Position numbers and translations under genes: made by a program. From assembly GCF_000009265.1 (NCBI RefSeq), contig NC_008380.1, positions 3,539,501 to 3,603,500 of the forward strand: a stretch of DNA of 64,000 nucleotides. Direction: 5' to 3'. The notes under the pieces are model-generated. The model ran no database searches, was not told the DNA's origin, and saw only the letters and a list, made by a program, of their open reading frames with translations. Below, in pieces: positions 42,788 to 53,200 of the stretch (position 1 is the stretch's first letter; every line of letters begins with the position of its first letter). The stretch comes from Rhizobium johnstonii 3841 (GTDB lineage: Bacteria > Pseudomonadota > Alphaproteobacteria > Rhizobiales > Rhizobiaceae).

Positions 42788-43108
42788 ATGAGCGGAGCTT
42801 TCTTTCGAGTAGACAAGTTCATCGTGCCGGCGGCGGCACGCGAGGAATTTCTCGTCAAAGTGATGATGACCCACAAACTGTTGGAGGCGCAGGACGGTTT
42901 CATCGATCACAGGGTGCTGGAGCAGGTCGCCGGTCCAGGCGAATTCAATTTCGTCACGATTGCCGAATGGGAAAATACAGAGGTCGTCGAACGCGCGCGG
43001 GCCGCCGTCGCTGCGGCCCACAAGGCCGCCAATTTCGATCCGCAGGAAATGTTTGCGCGTCTCGGCATTCACGCCGATATCGCCGGCTACAAGCCTGTCG
43101 CGGCCTGA
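42788..43108 (+). CDS. antibiotic-biosynthesis-monooxygenase (ABM) domain protein
   Basis: This 106-residue protein has the ABM dimeric ferredoxin-like fold: FFRVDKFIVPAAAREEFLVKVMMTHKLLEAQDGFIDHRVLEQ, then FNFVTIAEWENTEVVERARAAVAAAH. The paired Phe/Trp residues and length fit. ABM proteins include heme-degrading and quinone monooxygenases, but many have no known substrate. CAGGAGATAACTGG precedes the ATG. Single gene, convergent with the MATE transporter. Confidence 0.85.
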   Translation: MSGAFFRVDKFIVPAAAREEFLVKVMMTHKLLEAQDGFIDHRVLEQVAGPGEFNFVTIAEWENTEVVERARAAVAAAHKAANFDPQEMFARLGIHADIAGYKPVAA

Positions 43109-43125
43109 CGGCGGAGGCGGCCGGC

Positions 43126-44529
43126 TCAGGCGTGGGCCAGTTCCGCCTCCCGGCGAAGAAGAAGGTAGAAGCGCGCGCAGAGCATGACGGCGGCAGCCGC
43201 CAGCCCGACGAGGAAGCCGAACCAGATGCCGATGCCGCCGAAACCGAGCGGGAAGGCAAAGGCCCAGGCGAGGAAGAAGCCGATCGGCCAGTAGGCGATC
43301 AACGCCATGATCATTGGCACGCGCGCGTCCTTGAGGCCACGCAGCAATCCATTAGCGATCACCTGCAGCCCGTCGACCAGCTGGAAAAGGCCGGCAACGA
43401 CGATCAGCGGCCCGGCATAGGCTAGTACCTCGGGCGCCTCGGGCGAGTTGACGTCGAGGAACCAGCTGCCGAGGAATTGCGGCATGGAGGCAAAGAGCAC
43501 GCTGCCCACGGCCGAAATGGCGCAGGCGAGGACGAGCACGGTGATCGAAGCGCGCACCAGCCCCTGATAATCGCCCTGCCCGTGGGCGACACCGACGCGC
43601 ACCGTTGCCGCCTGGCTGAGGCCGAGCGGAATCATGAAGGCGATCGAGGCCCATTGCAGGGCAATGCCATGAGCCGCAAGCTCGATGGTGCCGATATAGC
43701 CCATCAGCAGCGAAGCCACCGTGAACAGGCTGACCTCGGCAAGGATGGTGACGCTGATCGGGAAACCGAGCCGGATGACCTCCAGCAGCGCGTGCCAGTC
43801 GGGTTTCCAGAACCGCACGAAGATCTCGTAGCGCCGCGTCTCTTCCCGCCGCTGCACGAAAGCCAGGATGAAGAGGAAGCCGGCCGTCTGCACGGCGACC
43901 GAAACGATCGCCGCGCCCTCGAGCCCCATCGCCGGAAAGCCGAAATGGCCGAGCACGAGGATATAGGCGAAGATCGCGTTCATCACCAACGTGGCGATGG
44001 TGACGTTGAGGATGATGCCCGCCTTGCCGATGGCGCTGACGAGCGAGCGCATGACGTTGAAGAGCAGCGCCGGCAGCACGCCGAACTGACCGATCATGAT
44101 GTAGCCGTGTGCGAGCTTGGCCACCTCGGGCTTCTGCTGCGCAAAAAGCAGGATCTGTTCCGCATTGAAGAAGGCCGGTTGCATGATGATCCAGAATCCG
44201 ATCACCACCCAGAGACCCATGCGCAGCGATCGGCGCACCGAGACGACGTCGCCGCGGCCATAGGCCTGCGCCACCAGCGGAATGACGGCGATCGCAAAGC
44301 CCGAACCGAAGATCAGGATCGTGAAAAGGAACTGGGCCGACAGCACCATCGCCGCCAGCTGCTCGGCGCCGAGACGTCCGATGATCATCACATCGGTGGT
44401 GTGGATGCCGAGCTGAGCGAGCTGGGCGCCGATCAGCGGAATGCCGAGCGCCAGCGTGGCACGGAAATGTGCGCTCCAACGATTATCTTTTGTCGGCGCA
44501 AGTCTGCGCGCGTCGATCGGCGTGTCCAT
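43126..44529 (-). CDS. MATE family multidrug efflux transporter
   Basis: This 467-residue protein has 12 hydrophobic segments in two similar halves. MATE/NorM landmarks are LALGIPLIGAQLAQLGIHTTDVMIIGRLGAEQLAAM at the start, VIPLVAQAYGRGD after TM2, and the second-half counterpart GLSQAATVRVGVAHGQGDY. It exports cationic compounds by sodium or proton antiport in the inner membrane. It is followed by an MFS efflux gene in the same direction 142 bp upstream, so the two may respond to similar stresses. No linked regulator is seen. Confidence 0.93.
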   Translation of the reverse strand: MDTPIDARRLAPTKDNRWSAHFRATLALGIPLIGAQLAQLGIHTTDVMIIGRLGAEQLAAMVLSAQFLFTILIFGSGFAIAVIPLVAQAYGRGDVVSVRRSLRMGLWVVIGFWIIMQPAFFNAEQILLFAQQKPEVAKLAHGYIMIGQFGVLPALLFNVMRSLVSAIGKAGIILNVTIATLVMNAIFAYILVLGHFGFPAMGLEGAAIVSVAVQTAGFLFILAFVQRREETRRYEIFVRFWKPDWHALLEVIRLGFPISVTILAEVSLFTVASLLMGYIGTIELAAHGIALQWASIAFMIPLGLSQAATVRVGVAHGQGDYQGLVRASITVLVLACAISAVGSVLFASMPQFLGSWFLDVNSPEAPEVLAYAGPLIVVAGLFQLVDGLQVIANGLLRGLKDARVPMIMALIAYWPIGFFLAWAFAFPLGFGGIGIWFGFLVGLAAAAVMLCARFYLLLRREAELAHA

Positions 44530-44671
44530 GACACCAGTCCTGTGATTGAAATATGCGTCGCCACAGCTTGCGGCGAAATATCATCCGGGCTTAGATCAAA
44601 GCCCTGCAAAGAACTACCCCAAATGAGGCAGATGATGAAAAATTCATCATCGCATCAGCGTTTCTGATCGA

Positions 44672-45916
44672 TCAACCGGCCGCTTCCAGCGCCTCGGCCC
44701 GCTCACGGACCCGGACCCGCAGCAGGAACACGCCGGCGGCCACCAGGATGAACAGGGCTGCGGCAAGATAGGGCGCGCCGGCAAAAGTGATCGGCGCCTC
44801 GGGCCGCGTGAAGTAGCCGAACATCTGCGTGAAGATCAGCGGCCCGGCGATGGTGGTGATGCTGCTGAGGCTGGTAAGCGCACCCTGCAGCTCACCCTGC
44901 GCCGAGGGCGGCACCATGCCGGCTGCGATGCTGCGCAGCGGCGGATCGGCGACGTTTTCCATGACGGTCGCAACGATGACGACATAGACGACCCAGCCTT
45001 CCCAGGCGAAGGCATAGCCGGTGAGACCGACGGCCGAGAAGCAGAGGCCGAGAAGAGCGGTCTTCCATTCGCCGAGCACCGGCACGATCCGCGGCAGAAC
45101 CAGCCCCATGACGATCACGGCGCCGATGCCATAAATGCCGAGCGACAGGCCGATCTGCCCCTCGCTCCAGCCGTAGCGATAGGTCGAGACGAACGACCAG
45201 ACCGAGGGGTAGACGGCATGCGCCAGGAAGAACAGGAACATGACGAGGCTGACCCAGCCGATGCCGGGATAATGGCGCATCTGGCGCAACGTGCCGAGCG
45301 GATTGGCGCGTTTCCACTCGAACCGGCGGCGGTTCTTCGGCTCCAGCGTTTCCGGCAGCAGGAAGCAGGCGGCGATGAAATTGACAAGCGACAGCGCAGC
45401 CGCGCCGAGGAACGGCACACGCGGGCCGAATTCGCCGAGGACACCGCCGACGACGGGGCCGATGGTGAAGCCGACGCCGAAGGCGATGCCGATCAGCCCG
45501 AAATTCTTCGCCCGGTTCTCCTCCGTGCTGATATCGGCGATATAGGCCGAGCAGGTGGCAAAGCTGCCGCCGCTGATGCCAGCAAGCACGCGGCCGACGA
45601 ACAGCATCCAGAAGCTGGTGGCGATGCCGCAGATGAAATTATCGATCGCAAAGGTCAGCACCGAAAGCAACAGGATCGGCCGGCGGCCGAAACGGTCGGA
45701 CAGGTTTCCGAGCAGCGGCGCGAACAGGAATTGCATGCCGGCATAGACGAGCATCAGCCAGCCGCCGTCGATCGCCGCGTCGCTGACGCTGCCGCCGGTC
45801 AACTGCTCCAGATAGGCGGGCAGCACCGGCATGATGATGGCGATGCCGATAATGTCGAGGAAAAGGATGATGAAGACCAGGAAAAGGCCGCGGCGAACGA
45901 ATTTCGGGTCAAGCAT
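44672..45916 (-). CDS. MFS transporter, TCR/Tet (tetracycline-resistance-like) family
   Basis: This 414-residue protein has 12 membrane segments. GNLSDRFGRRPILLLSVLTFAIDNF near residue 70 is motif A, and GGSFATCSAYIADISTEENRAKNFGLIGIAFGVGF near residue 120 is the TetA-type motif B/C region. It is most like TetA-class proton antiporters. The native substrate is unknown; a resistance function should be checked because such genes are resident in many rhizobia. No TetR repressor lies upstream, and the next 395 bp hold no gene. Confidence 0.9.
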   Translation of the reverse strand: MLDPKFVRRGLFLVFIILFLDIIGIAIIMPVLPAYLEQLTGGSVSDAAIDGGWLMLVYAGMQFLFAPLLGNLSDRFGRRPILLLSVLTFAIDNFICGIATSFWMLFVGRVLAGISGGSFATCSAYIADISTEENRAKNFGLIGIAFGVGFTIGPVVGGVLGEFGPRVPFLGAAALSLVNFIAACFLLPETLEPKNRRRFEWKRANPLGTLRQMRHYPGIGWVSLVMFLFFLAHAVYPSVWSFVSTYRYGWSEGQIGLSLGIYGIGAVIVMGLVLPRIVPVLGEWKTALLGLCFSAVGLTGYAFAWEGWVVYVVIVATVMENVADPPLRSIAAGMVPPSAQGELQGALTSLSSITTIAGPLIFTQMFGYFTRPEAPITFAGAPYLAAALFILVAAGVFLLRVRVRERAEALEAAG

Positions 45917-46311
45917 GAGGCATCTCTACAGCGGTTGGTTCTGAAAAGACGATCTCGTCGCCGAGAAAGTGACATAGCTCAGAAAAGAAACCGAAACAAT
46001 CCGTGAACATTTCAAAGTTTTTGATAATGCGCAACGGGAAATTTATGAGAGGCCTCAACCGGTGGGCGCGCGCCGTAGTTCCAGTTTCAGAAAATCGCCA
46101 GCCGCCCAACGGATCGCCGGGCAATGCGTTCCCTTGCAATCGCCGCGACGGCATCCAGATCAGAAGACAAGACCGATCATTGTGCATTTCCCCGCACAGC
46201 CTGTTCGATGTCGTCCGATTATCGCCCGAATGCGAAAGCGGTAAAACGGCGTCCGGCGACGCCGCGCAGAAGCCCGCCGGCGCCGCTTCGGCATAGAGGA
46301 AGGAGAAGACA
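45917..46311. other. gene-free intergenic region
   Basis: This 395-bp gap separates the divergent MFS and aldo/keto reductase genes. Short open frames on both strands are not coding-like. An AT-rich patch near 46000-46050 may hold promoters. No RNA or repeat is recognised. Confidence 0.45.
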
Positions 46312-47307
46312 ATGCAGACCTATCGTTTGGGAAAGACCGGACCCGATGTCTCGGCCATCGGCCTCGGCTGCATGGGCATGTCGGGCATGTACGGCCCCTC
46401 CGATCGCGCAGAAAGCATCGCCACGATTCATGCCGCGCTCGATGCCGGCATCAACCTGCTCGACACCGGCGATTTCTACGGGATGGGCCATAACGAAATG
46501 CTGATCGGCGAGGCATTGAAGGGCCGCAGGCGCGAGGACGCCGTCATCAGCGTCAAGTTCGGCGGCCTGCGCGATCCCGTCGGCGGCTGGAGCGGCATCG
46601 ACGCCCGCCCGGTCGCGGTGAAGAACTTCCTCAGCTATACGCTGCAGCGCCTTGGCATCGACTATATCGACATCTACCGCCCCGCCCGCCTCGATCCGAA
46701 CGTACCGATCGAGGACACGGTCGGCGCCATCGCCGACATGGTCAAGGCAGGTTATGTCAGGCATGTCGGCCTGTCGGAAGTCGGCGCCGACACGATCCGC
46801 CGCGCCGCCGCTGTCGCCCCGATCGTCGACCTGCAGATCGAATATTCGCTGATCTCGCGCGGCATCGAGGAGAAGATCCTGCCGACGACACGCGAACTCG
46901 GCATTTCGATCACCGCCTACGGCGTGCTCTCGCGCGGCCTGATCAGCGGCCACTGGCAGAAGGGCCAGGGCGGAACGGCCGGCGATTTCCGCGCCTACAG
47001 CCCGCGCTTCCGGGAAGGCAATATCGAGCAGAACCTCGCTCTGGTGGAGAAGCTGCGCGAGATTGCCCAGGCAAAGAGCGTCTCGGTCGCCCAGATCGCC
47101 ATCGCTTGGGTGGCCGCCAAGGGCAAGGACATCGTCCCGATCATCGGCGCTCGCCGCCGCGACCGACTGACGGAAGCGCTCGGCTCACGCGCCGTCGACC
47201 TGTCACCAGAAGATTTCGCCGTCATCGAACGCGCCGTGCCGAAAGACGCGGCCGCGGGTGGGCGTTATCCCGAGCATATGCTGCAGCATATGGACAGCGA
47301 GAAGTAG
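46312..47307 (+). CDS. aldo/keto reductase
   Basis: This 331-residue protein has a TIM-barrel AKR plan: RLGKTGPDVSAIGLGCMGMSGMYGP, the catalytic-tetrad Asp and Tyr in LLDTGDFYGMGHNEML (Tyr near residue 54), Lys in AVISVKFGG, HVGLSEVG, and the NADPH-binding IIGARRRDRLTEALGS. It reduces a carbonyl using NADPH; the substrate is unknown. A type-B palindromic repeat follows. It is divergent from the TetA-like gene. Confidence 0.92.
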   Translation: MQTYRLGKTGPDVSAIGLGCMGMSGMYGPSDRAESIATIHAALDAGINLLDTGDFYGMGHNEMLIGEALKGRRREDAVISVKFGGLRDPVGGWSGIDARPVAVKNFLSYTLQRLGIDYIDIYRPARLDPNVPIEDTVGAIADMVKAGYVRHVGLSEVGADTIRRAAAVAPIVDLQIEYSLISRGIEEKILPTTRELGISITAYGVLSRGLISGHWQKGQGGTAGDFRAYSPRFREGNIEQNLALVEKLREIAQAKSVSVAQIAIAWVAAKGKDIVPIIGARRRDRLTEALGSRAVDLSPEDFAVIERAVPKDAAAGGRYPEHMLQHMDSEK

Positions 47308-47348
47308 GCACAGGGCGGATTGAAAGGGCTTGACGTCGTGCCGCGCGG

Positions 47349-47509
47349 CCCCCTCATCCGCCCTACGGGCACCTTCCCGCTGGGGAGAAGGGGAAGCAAG
47401 CCGAAGCCTCACCTCGAAACTTCATTGCGGATGACAGGAAGCAAGGCGCCGCCACAAATCTCTTCTCCCCAGCGGGGAGAAGGTGCCGGCAGGCGGTTGA
47501 GGGGGTGAG
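47349..47509. repeat. rhizobial intergenic palindromic repeat (type B, copy 3)
   Basis: It starts CCCCCTCATCCGCCCTACGGG and ends AGGCGGTTGAGGGGGTGAG. The inner CTTCTCCCC-AGCGGGGAGAAGG hairpin matches the copies at 14712 and 32930. The flanking 47308-47348 and 47510-47605 hold nothing else recognised. Confidence 0.7.
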
Positions 47510-47605
47510 CGACGATAGGAGCGAATGCCTCGAGCGCAAGCGAAGGGCAACAACCGCTGGAAGATATCGCCGCCCTTTCTCCGTTGAGAGAAGCCGTCGT
47601 CCCCC

Positions 47606-48526
47606 TCAAACTGGTCCCGAGAACGTATCGCAGGCCGACAGCTGGCCGCTGTCGAAGCCGCGCTTGAACCATCTGACCCGCTGTTCCGAGGTACCGTGGT
47701 TGAAGCTTTCCGGGACGACATAACCCTGTGACCGCTTCTGCAACGAATCGTCGCCGATCTGCTGGGCTGCGTTCAGCGCTTCCTCCAGATCGCCTGACTC
47801 GAGCAGGCCCTTCTGCTGGGTATATTTGCCCCAGATGCCGGCAAAGCAATCGGCCTGCAGCTCGACGCGCACCGACATTTTGTTGGCGTCGGCCTCGCTC
47901 ATGCGCTGGCGGGCCTGGTTGAACTTCGGCAGGATGCCGAGCAGGTTTTGCACGTGATGGCCGACCTCATGGGCAACGACATAGGCCTCCGCGAAATCAC
48001 CCGATGCGCCGAAGCGGTCGGAAAGCTCCTGGAAGAATTCGGTATCGAGATAGACCTTGTGGTCGCTCGGGCAGTAGAACGGGCCTGTTGCCGATGATGC
48101 GGAGCCGCAGGCCGATGCCGTCGAGCCCGAGAACAGCACGAGACGCGGCTCTTCGTAATTTTGGCCCTGCGCCTGGAAGATGCCCTGCCAGGTATCCTCG
48201 GTCTCGGCAAGAACGGTGCGCATGAATCCAGTCATCTCATCATTGGCGGGTGTGCGTGTTCCGCCGGACTGGCTCTGCTCGTAGCCGGGGCCGCTCGTCG
48301 TGCCGCCGGTATCGAGCATCTGCAGCAGATCGATGCCCATCATCTTGAATATGAAATAGATGACGATGAGGAAGACAATCGTGCCGATGCTGAGGCCGCC
48401 ACCGGCCCGGCGAACACCGCCGCCGGAAGGAAAGTTGAAGCCGCCGCCGCGGCCGAAACCGCCGCCGGTCGGATCGCTGCGGCGATCCTCGATATTGTCG
48501 GACTGACGCCGGCCCTTCCATTCCAT
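47606..48526 (-). CDS. neutral zinc metallopeptidase, YpfJ/KPN_02809 family
   Basis: This 306-residue protein starts MEWKGRRQSDNIEDRRSDP, with a Gly-rich segment, a membrane helix (IGTIVFLIVIYFIFKMMGI) at about residues 45-63, and a periplasmic protease domain. The zinc motif is VVAHEVGHHVQNLLGI, and a Cys pair is in CGSASSATGPFYCPSDHKVYLD. AELQADCFAGIWG carries a conserved third-ligand-type Glu/Asp. Substrates are unknown. GGGGAGAG precedes the ATG at 48526. Single gene. Confidence 0.92.
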   Translation of the reverse strand: MEWKGRRQSDNIEDRRSDPTGGGFGRGGGFNFPSGGGVRRAGGGLSIGTIVFLIVIYFIFKMMGIDLLQMLDTGGTTSGPGYEQSQSGGTRTPANDEMTGFMRTVLAETEDTWQGIFQAQGQNYEEPRLVLFSGSTASACGSASSATGPFYCPSDHKVYLDTEFFQELSDRFGASGDFAEAYVVAHEVGHHVQNLLGILPKFNQARQRMSEADANKMSVRVELQADCFAGIWGKYTQQKGLLESGDLEEALNAAQQIGDDSLQKRSQGYVVPESFNHGTSEQRVRWFKRGFDSGQLSACDTFSGPV

Positions 48527-48602
48527 CTTCGCTCTCCCCGGCAATGCCTGTGCTTGCGCTCAAGGAGTTATATATCCGTCGGCGGTCGGAATTCCAGCGA
48601 CT

Positions 48603-49103
48603 TCATCGGGCAACCAGGCGCCCGCGTCGGCGACGCAGCACGATTGCGACCAGGATCGAGCCGATCGCCGCCGCGGCAAGGGCAGCCGTCCATTCCGCGC
48701 CGGTGAAGACGACCGCATGCATGATCCGGCCAGGCACGAAAGTGAACAGGCCGGCAAGGACGATGCCGCCGAAATAAAGGCCTGCGACGATGCGCTTGTG
48801 CAGACGGATATCACCGCGACGAGCCGCCGCGATCGCATTCCAGCTGCCGAACAATGTTGCAATCGACAGAAGATGGATCGGGCTGAACCCGTAGAAGAGA
48901 TCAAGTTCATGAATGAAGAAGCTCGATACCGCCGTGACAACCATCAGCGCCATCCAGATCCTGCCGAGCAGCCGGTGCAGCGGCGTGCCCTTGGGGCGCA
49001 GCAGGATATAGGCGCCGAGAAGTGCCGCCGGCGTAACAGCAGTAACATGGATCTGAACGGCGAGCGGGGCGCCGAGGAGCGGTTCGAGGGTCATGAGCGA
49101 CAT
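48603..49103 (-). CDS. DUF2306 family membrane protein
   Basis: This 166-residue protein has about four hydrophobic segments. It begins MSLMTLEPLLGAPLAVQIHVTAVTPAALLGAYILL and contains PLHRLLGRIWMALMVVTAVSSFFIHEL and IRLHKRIVAGLYFGGIVLAG, with the conserved His residues of the DUF2306 (YozB/cytochrome-like) family, which could bind heme or metal. Function unknown. ATG 49103 is used, with ATG 49094 three codons inside; ribosome sites are weak for both. It is divergent from the LytTR gene. Confidence 0.75.
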   Translation of the reverse strand: MSLMTLEPLLGAPLAVQIHVTAVTPAALLGAYILLRPKGTPLHRLLGRIWMALMVVTAVSSFFIHELDLFYGFSPIHLLSIATLFGSWNAIAAARRGDIRLHKRIVAGLYFGGIVLAGLFTFVPGRIMHAVVFTGAEWTAALAAAAIGSILVAIVLRRRRGRLVAR

Positions 49104-49180
49104 CCGGTTGAATTCGATCCTTCTTTCCGCCAAGACTTCATTCGCCTCAATCCGAACCGCGCGAACGGCAGGAAAACTTC

Positions 49181-49957
49181 GTGATTCACCTCTTCTTGCA
49201 ATCCACGCTTCGCGAATTGCAGGTCTTTCTCCACTCCCGGCGTTTCTGGGGAACCTTTGCCGCGATCGTCCTGCTCTTTGCCGTCACCGGCCCCTACGGC
49301 ACGATGGAAAGCATGGCCTTCGGCGAACGCCTCGCCTACTGGCTGACCCTGCATGCCCTTGCCTGGACGATCGCCATTCTCTGCGCAGTCACGGCCGAAA
49401 GACTGCTGCGGGGAATGATCGTTTCCATGTTCGCCCGCATGATGGCGGGCTCGCTGATAGCCGCCCTGCCGATCGGTTTTGCCATCGGCCTCGTCGACCA
49501 TGTCTTCGCCGGCGAAGCGACCACGCTCGAAAGTGGCCTGCAGCGCGCGCTTTTTGCAGTGCCGCTCTGCGCCCTCTTCTGCCTTTTGACCTATATGGCG
49601 ATGAGCCAGAAAATAGCCGAAGCCGCAGCGCCTCAGGAAACCAGCCCCGCAGCCTCGATCCTCGACCGGCTGAAGCCTGAGAATCGTGGCTCGCTGCTGC
49701 GCCTTTCCGTCCAGGACCACTATACCGAGGTGGTGACCAGCCGCGGGCGCGAACTGGTGCTCTTGCGTTTCGCCGATGCGCTGAGGGAAACCGCCGCGAC
49801 GCCGGGCCTTCGCGTCCATCGCTCGCACTGGGTGGCCGACGCCCATGTCGAAAGCCTGAAACGCGACAATGGCAGGCTGCTGATCCTCACCCGCGACGGC
49901 ACGGAAATCCCGGTCAGCCGCAGCTATGCCGAGGATGTGCGCCGGCGTTTCACGTAA
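49181..49957 (+). CDS. membrane-bound LytTR DNA-binding regulator
   Basis: This 258-residue protein has an N-terminal membrane domain of about four helices (TFAAIVLLFAVTGPYG; TLHALAWTIAILCAVTA; MMAGSLIAALPIGFAIGLV; ALFAVPLCALFCLLTYMAM) followed by a LytTR domain at about residues 165-255 (LLRLSVQDHYTEVVTSRGRELVLLRFADALRETAATPGLRVHRSHWVADAHVESLKRDNGRLLI). There is no receiver domain. The layout suggests direct signal sensing in the membrane, or control by a neighbouring protein, coupled to DNA binding. The start is GTG 49181 after AGGAAA. The partner and target genes are unknown. Confidence 0.82.
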   Translation: MIHLFLQSTLRELQVFLHSRRFWGTFAAIVLLFAVTGPYGTMESMAFGERLAYWLTLHALAWTIAILCAVTAERLLRGMIVSMFARMMAGSLIAALPIGFAIGLVDHVFAGEATTLESGLQRALFAVPLCALFCLLTYMAMSQKIAEAAAPQETSPAASILDRLKPENRGSLLRLSVQDHYTEVVTSRGRELVLLRFADALRETAATPGLRVHRSHWVADAHVESLKRDNGRLLILTRDGTEIPVSRSYAEDVRRRFT

Positions 49958-50226
49958 AGAAGACGCGCCAAGCGCTTGATGGGACTCCCGCTTTCGCACT
50001 TCCGGAAGCAAGGCGGCGGCGAAATCCGGGTGGCGGTCGTGTCTGATGGGAAATAGTCTTTCGCGCCGTGTTGGATTCCTGTCGATTCCGCGATTTATGG
50101 GGTTCCGTTTGCAAATACATTTGCCTATAAGCCGCTTCTAGCCTGAAAAGACCCAGCATGCGCGACCCGACCCGGTGATCTCCCACCCTGGCCGGCTTTC
50201 TGCGCAGCCAGAAAACGGAAGCACCC

Positions 50227-53200
50227 ATGCCGAAGCGCCAAGATATCAAATCGATCCTCATCATCGGCGCGGGACCGATCGTTATCGGCCAGGCTTGCGA
50301 ATTCGACTATTCCGGCACCCAGGCCTGCAAGGCGCTGAAGGAGGAAGGCTACCGCGTCATCCTCGTCAACTCCAACCCGGCGACGATCATGACCGATCCG
50401 GGCCTTGCCGACGCCACCTATGTCGAGCCGATTACCCCCGAGGTCGTCGCCAAGATCATCGCCAAGGAGCGTCCGGATGCGCTGCTGCCGACCATGGGCG
50501 GCCAGACGGCGCTGAACACCGCGCTTTCGCTGAAGCGCATGGGCGTGCTCGACCGCTACAATGTCGAGATGATCGGCGCCAAGCCCGCCGCCATCGACAT
50601 GGCCGAAGACCGCGCGCTGTTCCGCGAGGCTATGGCCCGCATCGGCCTTGAGACCCCCCGCTCGATGCTGGCGAATGCCACCGACATCAAGGACCTCGAC
50701 CGCAAGACGCACGAGGCCGAGCGCGTCAAGCTGCGTGAAAGCCTCTCGGGATCCGACCTCGACAAGGCGCTGGACGAGCTGGAAAACCAGTGGAACCTCG
50801 GTGAGAGCGATCGCAAGCAGCGTTACATGAGCCATGCCATGGCAATTGCCGCCCAGGCGATCGACCATGTCGGCCTGCCAGCCATCATCCGTCCTTCCTT
50901 CACGCTCGGCGGCACCGGCGGCGGTATCGCCTACAACCGCTCGGAATTTTTCGAGATCGTCGGCGGCGGCCTCGATGCCTCGCCGACCACCGAAGTGCTG
51001 GTCGAGGAATCGGTGCTCGGCTGGAAGGAATATGAAATGGAGGTCGTCCGCGACAAGGCGGACAACTGCATCATCATCTGCTCGATCGAAAATATCGACC
51101 CGATGGGCGTCCATACCGGGGATTCGATCACCGTCGCGCCGGCGCTGACGCTGACGGACAAGGAATACCAGATCATGCGCAACGCCTCGATCGCGGTGCT
51201 ACGCGAGATCGGGGTCGAGACTGGCGGCTCGAACGTCCAGTTCGCGGTCAATCCGAAAGACGGCCGCCTCGTCGTCATCGAAATGAACCCGCGCGTCTCG
51301 CGCTCGTCGGCGCTCGCCTCCAAAGCCACCGGCTTCCCGATCGCCAAGATCGCCGCCAAGCTCGCCATCGGCTATACGCTCGACGAACTGGATAACGACA
51401 TCACCGGCGGCGCAACGCCTGCCTCCTTCGAGCCGTCGATCGACTACGTCGTCACCAAGATCCCGCGTTTCGCCTTCGAGAAATTCCCCGGCGCCTCGCC
51501 GGTGCTGACGACCGCCATGAAATCGGTCGGCGAAGTCATGGCGATCGGCCGCACCTTCGCCGAATCGCTGCAGAAGGCGCTGCGCGGCTTGGAAACCGGC
51601 CTGACCGGCCTCGACGAAATCGAGATCCCCGGCTTTGAAGAGGGCGAATCCAGCCAGAACGCCATTCGCGCAGCAATCGGCACACCGACGCCCGATCGCC
51701 TGCGCATGGTCGCCCAGGCGCTGCGCCAGGGTATGAGCGAAGCCGAAGTCCACGAAGGCTGCAAGATCGATCCCTGGTTCATCGCCGAACTGAAGGCGAT
51801 CGTCGAGATGGAGGCCCGGATCCGCGAGCACGGCCTGCCCCAGGATGCCACAAACCTGCGCATGCTGAAGGCGATGGGCTTCTCCGACGCGCGTCTGGCG
51901 ACGCTGACCGGCAAGCGCCCGAAGGAAGTCGCCGAATTCCGCAACAGCCTGAACGTCCGCCCCGTCTTCAAGCGCATCGATACCTGTGCGGCCGAGTTCG
52001 CCTCGCCGACCGCCTATATGTATTCGACCTATGAGACGCCTTTCGTCGGCGCCGCCCGCTCCGAGGCTGAAGTGTCCGACCGCAAGAAGGTCGTCATCCT
52101 CGGCGGCGGCCCGAACCGTATCGGCCAGGGCATCGAATTCGACTATTGCTGCTGCCACGCCGCCTTCGCGCTGAAGGATGCGGGTTATGAAGCGATCATG
52201 ATCAACTGCAACCCGGAAACCGTCTCGACCGACTACGATACGTCGGACCGCCTCTATTTCGAACCGCTGACGGCCGAGGACGTGATCGAGATCCTGCGGG
52301 CAGAACAGGAAAAGGGCGAAGTCGTCGGCGTCATCGTCCAGTTCGGCGGCCAGACGCCGCTGAAGCTTGCCGAGGCGCTGGAAAAGAACGGTATCCCGAT
52401 CCTCGGTACCGCGCCTGACATGATCGACCTTGCCGAGGACCGCGACCGCTTCCAGAAGCTGCTGATGAAGCTCGACCTCAACCAGCCGAACAACGGCATC
52501 GCCTATTCGGTCGAGCAGGCCCGCATGGTCGCCACCGAAATCGGCTTCCCGCTGGTCGTGCGTCCCTCTTACGTGCTCGGCGGCCGCGCGATGCAGATCC
52601 TGCATTCGGAAGGACAATTGCAGAGCTACCTGCTCGATACCGTGCCGGAACTGGTGCCGGAGGATATCAAGCAGCGCTATCCCAACGACAAGACCGGCCA
52701 GATCAACACCCTGCTCGGCAAGAACCCGCTGCTCTTCGACAGCTATCTCAGCAATGCCATCGAAGTCGATGTCGACTGCCTCTCCGACGGCACCGACGTC
52801 TATGTTGCCGGCATCATGGAGCATATCGAGGAAGCCGGCATCCATTCCGGCGACAGCGCCTGCTCGCTGCCGCCGCGCTCGCTGTCGGTCGAATTGCTCG
52901 ACGAACTGGAGCGCCAGGCCAAGGCCATGGCCAAGGCGCTCAATGTCGGCGGCCTGATGAACGTCCAGTTCGCCATCAAGGACGGCACTGTTTACGTTCT
53001 CGAAGTCAATCCGCGCGCCTCGCGCACCGTGCCCTTCGTTGCAAAGACCATCGGCGCGCCGATCGCCAAGATCGCCGCCCGCGTCATGGCCGGCGAGAAA
53101 CTTGACGCCACCTTCGCCGCCTATGGTGAGAAGCCCGATCCGCGCAAACTGAAGCACATCGCCGTCAAGGAAGCCGTATTCCCCTTCGCCCGCTTCCCCG

